From Parelaphostrongylus tenuis (lineage: Eukaryota > Nematoda > Chromadorea > Rhabditida > Metastrongylidae): a DNA stretch of 64,000 nt. How positions within the stretch are numbered: the first letter of the stretch is position 1; every line of letters begins with the position of its first letter. Below, in pieces: positions 23,288 through 31,656 of the stretch. Where the stretch lies: assembly GCA_019055375.1 (NCBI GenBank), contig JAHQIW010005990.1:336446-400445 (forward strand), read 5' to 3'. The notes beneath the pieces are model-generated. The model was not told the origin of the DNA and searched no databases. It saw only the letters and a list, made by a program, of their open reading frames with translations. A program made the position numbers and the translations under genes.

Positions 23288-23464
23288 AGTCCATATGTGT
23301 CTGTGTTTCCCATAGCTTCATCATTCTCACGGCGCCTAACAAATGGACTCGCCCTCGATGAAATGAGTTTCGTTTTTTCTTCAAAGAAAGAAAAATCGCA
23401 AATACGGTATTTAATTGGAATTTTGGGCGAATTTGTTAAAACCAAATCCTTTAGTGTTCCCTAA
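23288..23464 (+). CDS. Candidate exon, unknown protein
   Basis: A strong pyrimidine-rich acceptor (CTTTCTCTTTTCCAG) precedes 58 open codons ending in TAA. The peptide begins S-P-Y-V-S-V-F-P-I-A-S-S-F-S-R-R-L and matches no family I know. A 148-codon frame on the opposite strand (22999-23445) overlaps it. One or neither is real; the acceptor is the only support for this strand. Confidence 0.3.
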   Translation, partial: SPYVSVFPIASSFSRRLTNGLALDEMSFVFSSKKEKSQIRYLIGILGEFVKTKSFSVP

Positions 23465-23924
23465 GCGCAATTCTATCATCGAAAACGTGCTGCATAAGAG
23501 CAGCACTGTTGGACGCAAATCATTTGCATCAGTGGAAATTTGTGCCAAGCTAGATCTGCTCTTATCGGTGTTCTGTCATCGCTGGTCTTCTTATAACACA
23601 GACGAGTGTAAGATAGTGCTAGAGGCGCCCTGCAGTACATTCTGGATCGATTGTCCTTTCGTTCTCGCGAGAAATCTTCCAAGACGTCAGTGTTAGCGAA
23701 TTAAGACCATACTTGTCTTAGTGGATAGCAGTACTGATTTGGGTCGTCGGCTGGTTACCCTATGTTCTTGTGTAGGTCAGATATGCATTTCGTGGATCTA
23801 CGATGACACGAATGGAGTCCAATGCATATCGAATCTCATAGGACTTTATCAGCTCCATAATTTTATTTTAACTACTTTCGTCTTATTTTTTTGCGTCTTC
23901 TGTTTGGCTTAATGTTCGGAAATG

Positions 23925-24530
23925 CCATTGAATCGACTGTTTCTAAAACCTCGTTATAAACATTCAAAATCAAATCCAAAAAAAAGAATGTTTTTAGCCT
24001 AAATACGAGGTTGGTACGCCAGGGTCATACACCGGTGTTTCGGACGTTTCGGCCTCCTCGTCTCATACACCGGTGTTTCGGAGGTTTCGGCCTCCTCGTC
24101 AGTGACCCCCGCCCCACATTATGCCCTGCACTGTAGCAAGGAGGGAGGCGTATGTGGTAAAGGGTGATGGCATAGTGTACAATGACACTGGTCCATCACC
24201 ATCAGTCGATGTTTCGGCTGGTAGACCAAAACTAATCTATTGAATCGACTGTTTCTAATGTTTATAACGAGGTTTTAGAAACAGTCGATTCAATGGATTA
24301 GTTTTGGTCTACCAGCCGAAACATCGACTGATGGTGATGGACCAGTGTCATTGTACACTATGCCATCACCCTTTACCACATACGCCTCCCTCCTTGCTAC
24401 AATGCAGGGCATAATGTGGGGCGGGGGTCACTGACGAGGAGGCCGAAACCTCCGAAACACCGGTGTATGACCCTGGCGTACCAACCTCGTATTTAGGCTC
24501 AAAACATTCTTTTTTTTGGATTTGATTTTA
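23925..24530. repeat. Long inverted-repeat (hairpin) element with 14-base target-site duplication
   Basis: The two arms (about 23965-24245 and 24255-24525) are almost perfect reverse complements. They run from a poly-A/T GAATGTTTT...GAGGTTGGTACGCC block through TACACCGGTGTTTCGGAGG, GTGACCCCCGCCCCACATTA and CCATCACC...CATCGACTG to CCAAAACTAATC. The arms meet at a short centre (GACTGTTTCTAATGTTTATAACG). The left arm holds an extra tandem copy of about 43 bases around ACACCGGTGTTTCGGA. Identical direct repeats AATGTTCGGAAATG flank the whole (23911-23924 and 24531-24544). No open frame resembles a transposase, so this is a non-autonomous fold-back element. A transcript would fold into a long hairpin. 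Confidence 0.88.
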
Positions 24531-24999
24531 AATGTTCGGAAATGGTGTCATCGTTGGTACTACCGTTACTATGAAGCAAGTTTCTAAGTTGTACATTTCG
24601 GCGTCCACCATTCACATCTCGTTGGAGATTCGATAAAGCAAATTAGTTAGGCATTCTAGTCAGTAGGTCTCGTTCTACTCTCGAACTTCATTTCTTCATC
24701 AGTACACGACATTATAGTATTTTTATTCATAAATTTTTCCTAGAAAGCTTCACGAAATTCTCTAAAATTCTTTTAATCTAGAAATATATTGAAGCAGGGA
24801 GAAGGAGGTTGAATTGCGTACATAGATACCCTTTTTTCTGTGTGGATTTGATGTTACTGAGTGACTAATCCTTCATACTTTCCCATGCTGCAGCATATCT
24901 CTTTTTTTGCGACAATCATCAATTCTTGCAAGTTCGATAGCAAGACAATGAGCCTCACTTTATTCTTGGTTCTGCTGAATCATTACCAATTCATTCACA

Positions 25000-25023
25000 T
25001 ATATATATGTGTATATATACAGG

Positions 25024-25068
<45 letters not shown>

Positions 25069-25069
25069 G
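25000..25069. repeat. (TA)n microsatellite
   Basis: About 70 bases of alternating T and A with a few G or C interruptions, 135 bases upstream of the FABP start codon. Confidence 0.9.
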
Positions 25070-25204
25070 CCAGCGGGAAGTCTTCTACATAAATTGAACG
25101 TTTTCTCTCTTATATCACTACTTTTTAAATTATGGTCATTATCGTCGTTTCAATTGCTCTGAGCTCAATACTTTGTTCACTGTTCATCGTTCTTTATTTG
25201 AGAA

Positions 25205-25279
25205 ATGCCGATAGACCAGGATATTCTTGGAAAATGGTCGTTTGTCTCATCGGAAAACTTCGATGCCTATTTGAAGGAG
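25205..25279 (+). CDS. FABP exon 1
   Basis: ATG in context GAGAAATGCC, 25 codons, G-x-W motif at residues 9-11, donor GTTTGC. The bases TTCTTTATTTGAG end two bases before the ATG and could serve as a spliced-leader acceptor (inference). Confidence 0.9.
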
Positions 25280-28103
25280 GTTTGCGAACTTTCTACTTTA
25301 GAAGTTTATCAAAGTCGATTATAAATTTGCATTTCTAATAGTTGTACAATTTCGCATTCAAATTATCGATAACAAAAATTAGCGCAAAGTCATTGAGTAA
25401 CGTTCGAGTTGTTGTGAAGAGCAGTTCCGTGGTGTGAGTTTCTCAAGAGTACAACGTCCTGATGATGAGTTCCGGAGTTCCGAATTTTGCGGAATGTCAC
25501 TACTGATAATTCCAATTGTATTATCATTGCAACTTACAATAAATCTGAGTTTGCTTATGTTCTGATTTGATTATATGGGTACGGGGTAGCGCAGTGGCCA
25601 GTGATGAGGTGTATCAAGAAGCACGATCATTACGAAATGGTTCGATCCTTTTCCCCAACCCTTCCTTGCAGTTAGTCAGCGAACGCTCCAAGGAATTCTT
25701 TAGCTCTACTGTTACCAACTTTCATCGCTACGAGTTGAATATTTTTGAATTATAAAGCTGATAAATAAGAGGTGATGTATGATGACAAGCGCGTGAGCAA
25801 TTGTACAGATATGTACAGTAGGGCTACATCTTTATATTCAAAGTTATCCATGTCTATCAATTTTTTTTTCTGAAAAACCACTGTTTTCATCGTTGAAGAA
25901 CAATCACGAACAATTGTTATGCAGTACTTTTTGGTATTACTCGATCCGGTTTTGTGCATTCCTTTTGCGAAATTAATCTGGAACAGTTTTACTCTTAAAA
26001 TAGCATACCCTTTTTTAATTCATCAAGCGATGCATGTATGTTGTACTTGAAGTGCTCTTGCATAGCTATTCCGGGACCTCAAAAATGAAGTTGTGCTCGA
26101 CCAGCACTGAGTGTGTCGATGAGAGAAGCCCACAGGTCGTTGAAACAAACCAAGATTTGAACTTTTGAGTTTATGAATGGTCATCCCCATAATGGCAGTT
26201 GTTTAAAAATGGGACGAATGGAAAAGGTCTGGAACCCACACGACATGTGAAGTTCGATTATCTAGGGTTTTATCCATTGAAAAAGAGCGCATGTGGCGCA
26301 GTTGTAAGAGGTGCCCTTCGTCGCACACGAGGTCAATGGTTCGATCTCGCGCTCATGGCTCACCAAGCCATCCATCCCTCCGAGGTCGGTAAATTGGTAC
26401 CAGACAGGTCTTAGACTTGTCTGGGAGGATAAGCAGCACTGACTCGGTTCAGCGGGAGGCCACCGCGAGTCATTGTAAAGGCCAGATATGCATTCAATCA
26501 CCTCAAACGAAGTTAAAAATTGAAGTCGAATGCATGGCGCATCCTTCAGGGATTGATCAACGCCGAGAGCTTTATCCTTTTTTTATTATCCATTGAAGTA
26601 GTCCTGTTTTCTAGTTGATAGGAAGACTTCCATGAGAATTTTTCTCCATTTTTAGATATTTTTTATCTATTCCTAGGCTGGAGTTGGATTGATGACACGA
26701 AAAATTGCTGCCAATTTGAAGCCCAGTTTGGAGTTTGTTCGTGAAGGCGATCACATCAAGATGACATCGATTTCAACGTTCAAGACCTATGTGACCAAAT
26801 TCAAAATTGGCGAGACTTTTGACGAGAAGACTGCAGATGGACGTGACGTTAGTAACTTGATTCGTTTTAAAATCTAAAGAGATGACGCTCCAAATTACCA
26901 CGTAACTAGTACTATAATGTTATTATTACATAACTGTCAGTGCAGTATATCACTAAATATATTACTTAGTACGATACGTAATGCAGTAAGTTAATTTGTC
27001 GACAGCTGACGGCCGTATGACGATTTAACCATAGCTGAAGAACAGATTCTCCAGAATCTACTAGCTTTCATTTCAGTGGACAGTTCAAAAAAAAGTACAA
27101 GGTCAGGTGTAGGGGTTTCAAATTGAGAGCGATCAGTGGCTTCTCAGTGAATATTTGTACCCATTAGTATGTCTGGCGTCATTTGCTATATTCATATTAT
27201 TGAGTATAGCTGTATGAATGAGTCATGAAATCGATGCTACACAATCCATAGCTTTGGACACCAATTTTCCACGTTTTATGAGAATCTTACTCTATTCTCG
27301 CATAATTTTTTGATTCAGTTTGAGATATTTTCTTCCCAAAAATGAGAAAATGGACCTTTCGTAGACATCGTATTTAGTAATTCACTATTTTGAAACCAAC
27401 AGGTGATGTTTCTTATATACCTAAGAGGATTAAGCGGTGAGCAAAAATACGACCTCAAGCGGGAGTCGAACCCGATAAACGTGAGTTCGACTCCCAGCTG
27501 AGCTCGTATTTTTGCTCACAGCTCAATTCTCTTAGGTATATATGAGACATCATATCACTGCGAAAAATACATTAAAAATGCTAGAAATTTCGAGTATCAA
27601 CAAGTGAATTAACGAAAACATGTTGACATGCCTCAACCAAAGCGGTCCAGTATCAGTCTCTTATTTGCTGTAATTCTTTACGTGATCATCTATCAATGAT
27701 ATTGATAGGTTGTTATGAACTAAAAAAAACATAATACGTCAGTAGTTTTTGATTTCTCTAGGTCAGCCATACGTATTCGATTGAGAATGATCATCTTATT
27801 CTGAATGAGAAGGGTAAGAACGGCGGTGCAGATTCACGTATAGAACGTTACATCCAGGACGGCAAGCTATATATTGTAAGTCCTTTTTTTAACATCCTAG
27901 ATTCATTACAAAAAGAACCACGAACAAAAGTAGACGAAAAAACATGAGAAAAGTAGCGAAAAGAATAACTTTTTCATAATCTTGTTATTGAATACATACT
28001 CTTTTTCATGAATCTTTGTTGCTTTCATCAGATATATCAATTTCAGGTCTGTGATTGTAATGGAGTGAAGAGCACAAGGGTTTATGAAAGAACGAAGGAA
28101 TGA
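25205..28103 (+). CDS. Cytosolic fatty-acid-binding protein (LBP/FABP family), 4 exons, 138 aa
   Basis: Exons are 25205-25279, 26677-26847, 27762-27875 and 28047-28103. All junctions fall between codons, and coding lengths are 25, 57, 38 and 18 codons, close to the classic FABP gene layout (about 24, 58, 34 and 17). The product is a small beta-barrel carrier of fatty acids or similar lipids. Residues 8-25 (L-G-K-W...[11 protein letters not shown]) are the family start; A-G-V-G-L-M-T-R-K at 26-34 opens the helix-turn-helix lid; F-D-E-K-T-A-D-G-R lies before intron 2. Arg111, Arg131 and Tyr133 sit where mammalian FABPs have the carboxylate-binding Arg106, Arg126 and Tyr128. A TGA two codons before the ATG rules out a longer start, so no signal peptide, unlike secreted nematode LBPs. 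Donors are GTTTGC, GTTAGT and GTAAGT; acceptors are CCTAG, TCTAG and TTTCAG. A decayed paralog lies about 19 kb upstream. The exact LBP number cannot be assigned. Confidence 0.93.
25575..25660 (+). repeat. SINE family A head fragment
   Basis: GGTAGCGCAGTGGCCAGTG and GGTTCGATCCTTTTC match the A- and B-box-like parts of the family. The body and tail are missing. It lies in FABP intron 1. Confidence 0.5.
26283..26590 (+). repeat. SINE family A copy in FABP intron 1
   Basis: Full-length copy: TGGCGCAGTTGTAAGAGG, GGTTCGATCTCGCGC, CACCAAGCCATCCATC, AAGGCCAGATATGCATTCA and GAGAGCTTTATCC, in the gene's orientation. Confidence 0.7.
26677..26847 (+). CDS. FABP exon 2
   Basis: 57 codons between TTCCTAG and GTTAGT. 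It encodes the lid helices and the first beta strands, ending [10 protein letters not shown]. Confidence 0.93.
27415..27545. repeat. Inverted pair of SINE family C heads in FABP intron 2
   Basis: The arms CTAAGAGGATTAAGCGGTGAG...CGACCTCAAGCGGGAGTCG and their complements meet at a short centre, forming a hairpin of about 130 bases. Each half carries a B-box-like GAGTTCGACTCCC. Related heads lie at 40085-40210, 54665-54845, 54960-55140 and 56180-56300. Confidence 0.65.
27762..27875 (+). CDS. FABP exon 3
   Basis: 38 codons between CTCTAG and GTAAGT. It contains [14 protein letters not shown] and [14 protein letters not shown]; Arg111 is the internal ligand-binding arginine by alignment. Confidence 0.93.
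28047..28103 (+). CDS. FABP exon 4
   Basis: 18 codons plus TGA after TTTCAG, encoding the last beta strand with the R-V-Y carboxylate-binding motif and ending E-R-T-K-E. Confidence 0.93.
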   Translation, partial: VCDCNGVKSTRVYERTKE

Positions 28104-28162
28104 TAGGGCTTTTATTTTATTTATTTTGCATTCCTTGACTTTTTGCATTTACTATTCGCTTA

Positions 28163-28168
28163 AATAAA
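28163..28168 (+). terminator. Polyadenylation signal AATAAA of the FABP gene
   Basis: An AATAAA hexamer lies 60 bases after the FABP stop codon, in a T-rich 3' region. Confidence 0.65.
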
Positions 28169-28328
28169 CGAGTAAGCTTGTACTCTGGAAGTTATGCGGT
28201 GCAAACAAGTATCAAAAGTATCTATGTTGAGAGGAATATAACTGCGATATTTGAAACCGAAAAACTTCGAACAATATGTGGCATAAGTTTAAATGACAGA
28301 CAATATGCAACATAGAATTCTTTTTCTT

Positions 28329-28545
28329 TGACCGCCACTTGTGGTGGTATGATGTTACAATATACCCAATAATGTGGAGTGCTGTGTAAAAATATTTGCG
28401 TCAGCCGGGATTCGAACCCAAATCTCACTCTTTCCGGGAGCGTATGCTAGTTGCACCACCGACGTTACCGGAGAGAATGAGATCTGGGTTCGAATCCCGG
28501 CTGACGCAAATGTTTTTGCACAGCACTTTACATTATTGGGTATAT
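28329..28545. repeat. SINE family B inverted pair
   Basis: Two tRNA-like heads lie in opposite orientation. AAATATTTGCGTCAGCCGGG...TTCGAACCC is on the left and GGGTTCGAATCCCGGCTGAC on the right. They are flanked by matching TATACCCAATAATGTGGAGTG and CACTTTACATTATTGGGTATA ends. The flanking TTTGACCGCCACTTGTGGTGG is shared with 39870-39905. Confidence 0.7.
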
Positions 28546-28699
28546 GCAACATATTCATAAATGCAACGCAAGACAACGGACAGCACATAGAAAAGGAGGT
28601 ACTTTTCCGTTAGCCAAGGGCCATCGACCCTCCAGGAAAAGCTTATTTTTGACAATTTGACATTCATTTTTTTTGACATCTTTTTCCATGTTCAAAAAA

Positions 28700-29835
28700 T
28701 CCTTGTTATTGCGCTGAAAGAGCAAAAATAATGTTTTGTTCCTCATCAAAGAGTTCTCGCTGACAAATGCTTTTCCTTCTGAGTTTCAAAGATCAATCGA
28801 TAAATCAAATCCTTAGGATTCCTAAGATCTATTTGATTTTCAAAATGGAACACGCATTACGCTGTGACAGCCAAATTAGGACTGGATTTCGCACAACTGG
28901 ATCACTTTTTTATCCGCTCCTCACTTTGATGGCATGGAAAGAATTTAATTTTTGGTCGTTTTCAATGTTCAAGTAACCTTTCAATAGTTTAGGTTGTAAG
29001 AATTTTAGTGGTGTACTTGAAATTTTAAAAAGGCCTTTTTTTTTGCACTGAAAGAGCAAAAATGGGTTTTTTGTTTCTCACTCAAAGATTATTCGCTGAC
29101 CAAAGCTTTTCCTTTGGTGTTTCAGTGATTGATTGATAAAATAGATTTTAAGAATTCCAATGATCTATTTGGTTTTGAATATCGACCTCGTATCACGCTG
29201 TAACAGCCAAAAGAAGATTGAGCTTTGCAAAACTGGAAAAAAAAGCATCGAGTGCGAAACTTAATTCCTTTTTGTTTTTATGAAACAGTAAGAAATTTGT
29301 TAAAGAGGCAAAAAAAAACATTATTGGAAACCTTGAGATCTGATCTGTTGTTTAGTTTTTTTTTTATTGCTGCTCTTTCAGCGCAATAACAAGGCCTTTT
29401 GGTAAATGAAATACACCATTCAAATTTTCTTAATTTAATCTATCGATTAATTATTTAAACATCAGAAACGATCAAAAAACACATTATTCCCAATGGATTG
29501 AAAAGAAGAGAATAGTTGAAGTGGTCCATTTTTTGCGAAACCCAATCTTCTTTTGGCTGTTATATCGTAATACCAGGTCCATTATGAAAACCAAATAAGT
29601 CTTTGAAATCCTCAAGATTTGGTTTATCGATTGGTTTATAAAACTCCGAAGGAAAAGCTTTGTTCGGCGAGAATTTTTCCAATGAGGAACAAGATTTTAT
29701 TCTTGCTCATTCAGTGCGACAGGAAGGCTTTTTTGGAGATAGATATACCATTCAAACACTTTTGATTTGTGCTATCGAACGACTATTTAAACATTGAAAA
29801 AGACCAAGAAATACGTTTTTTACAAGGGGTCGAAA
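28700..29835. repeat. Large inverted and tandem repeat block
   Basis: CTGAAAGAGCAAAAAT followed by a CTCGCTGACAAATGCTTTTCCTT-like stretch and an ATTTGATTTTCAAAATGG-like stretch occurs at about 28715-28870 and again, diverged, at about 29045-29230. Reverse complements occur at about 29365-29400 and 29500-29740. It is non-coding. Confidence 0.55.
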
Positions 29836-29864
29836 TGGCGCTTGATCAACGGAAAAGTACCGAA

Positions 29865-30030
29865 AAGGATAAATGATAGAGCTCTCGGCGTTATCAGTCT
29901 TTGAGGGACATGCCGTGCTTTCTGACTTCATTATTCATCATTAGGGGTGATTAAATGGATGACCGGCCTTTACAACGGACTCGAGGTGTCTTACCGATGT
30001 AGCAAGATAGTGCTGTTATCCTCTCGGAAA
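29865..30030 (-). repeat. SINE family A tail fragment, minus strand
   Basis: GATAGAGCTCTCGGCGTTATCA, GGTGATTAAATGGAT and CGGCCTTTACAA read as the reverse strand of the family tail. The head is missing. Confidence 0.5.
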
Positions 30031-31467
30031 AGTCGCGTATCAACTCGCCGACCTTGGAAGGATTGAAGGCCTGGTTACCTTAGGAAGAGGTATAGAACTA
30101 ACAGCATGGTTGTTGCCAAGGACTTTCAACAGCAGCGCATCACGTGGCCGCCTGAGATATTAAGGGTGAAAGACGTACTAGTATGAGCTTTCGAATGATT
30201 TCTGCTCAATTTGCTGTCTCTTTGCTCAAACCTCGTCTTCCACTACTCAATTGAAAACAAAGTCAGAAAACGATTTATTGATGAGTAATCAACAAAAAAT
30301 CATAACACTACGTTAAATCATAGCTAGGACTGTTGGCGTTCACATATCATTTTTTACAAGTAGTATATACAATGGTGGTAATTATGAGGAAAAGATTACC
30401 CGTAATTCAACGAAATCTCAGCTAATCATTGCAGAAGGGAAGAAGGAATATGATTGAACAATTTTTTTTCCGAGGACCGAAGAAAGAAAAAGAAATCATC
30501 TGTCATTTTCATAAAGCTGTTAAAATAATGAATTCAGAACATGAAAAAAGATTTACTACACAGCAGATTACGTCGCCGCATTAGTATATCAAAATCATTG
30601 GAATATTTTACAACTTTGACATGCTTACCACGATATCGTGAAAAAGCCAGCAGAATTACTCAGATTCTTTTTGAAGTGATTTTAGTGCTTTGAAATCTCC
30701 CTATTCAAGTAGTTTTCGAAGGAATCGGCGAGTTAAAAACTCATCAAACTTGACAACCTCCTATTCCGTTAAGTATGAGGAAGCCTGAACTAAACTTTTT
30801 CAATAAAAATGAGAATAAACGATCAGAAGGTCCCGTTGGTTGATACAAAATGGTTCATTACAGTTTCCTATGAAAGTACTTGTCTCCAACGTAACATGAA
30901 AGTTCCATAAAACTTTCATGCTTGAAGTCTTCATCAGAGCACTGTTCAAGTTATATATTTCTTAACTTATGATAATGAGATTCTATTCTGTCCCAACACC
31001 ATCCATCCTCTTCAGACTGTGACGTACGTACCCCTTGATGTAGAGCTACAGCATACAACAATGGGGTTCGCAAATCCAAGGAAGGCCATCGGAGTTCAGA
31101 ATGAGGGTTGTAACTTCGTAAAAAAAATCCATCCGTTAGCAGTACATGTAATTCAAAATATGGTCTTATTCAATGAGCAAAAAAAAATAGGTCGAAGGGA
31201 AGAGCATAGAGCTGATTCATTAGAGAGTACGAGTAAATCATCTGCTAAGATTGTTATAACCGCCATCCAGTATGTCGGAATTTTTTGCATCAAATCTCTC
31301 TGAATAATTGAATGATCGACCTAGTCAGCAATGAGAGTTGACGGAAATCTTCACAGATTTAGTATTAGCAGAATCATAGTCAGAGCAGAGACTGGAGGAG
31401 GATTCTCAAACTATCAGAAAATAACAAACGTGTACGTGTAAGCTAACAGCTGTCAGCATCAAGGGTT
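30030..31467. other. Intergenic stretch between the convergent FABP and phospholipase-B-like genes
   Basis: The two genes point toward each other here. A 94-codon frame at 31019-31303 (+) has no family match or splice support. No repeat was identified. Confidence 0.4.
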
Positions 31468-31656
31468 TCAAACAACATCTTCGTCAATAAATCTAAGGGA
31501 ACTAAGGCTGGTGCCAAACGCTTTCGCCGGTTTCTTAATGTCGTCAGTTCGGCGAGGTTTTCGAAGAATGAAAAATAACACCACTATCATCAACAGAATA
31601 CTCAGTAAAACCACGCAGGCAGTGATTAGTTTAGGATAGATGGAAGGCTCATAGTC
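31468..31656 (-). CDS. PLB-like exon 10: transmembrane helix and tail
   Basis: It starts after TTTTTTCAG. 62 codons and TGA encode a 22-residue hydrophobic helix, then R-K-P-R-R-T-D-D and a tail ending L-S-S-L-R-F-I-D-E-D-V-V. This is the same arrangement as the C-terminus of mammalian PLB1. Confidence 0.88.
   Translation of the reverse strand, partial: DYEPSIYPKLITACVVLLSILLMIVVLFFILRKPRRTDDIKKPAKAFGTSLSSLRFIDEDVV

Noticed and set aside
23072..23445. Minus-strand frame with a short M-A-A-A-K-E-E start
   Set aside because: No donor follows and no family match; the opposite strand has a better acceptor. Not enough evidence for either.
24861..25097. Tyr/Ile-rich 78-codon frame
   Set aside because: Translation of the TA microsatellite.
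25132..25338. 68-codon frame with a hydrophobic N-terminus overlapping FABP exon 1
   Set aside because: Wrong frame. The FABP start at 25205 is one frame over and is confirmed by the downstream exons, so the apparent signal peptide is not part of the protein.
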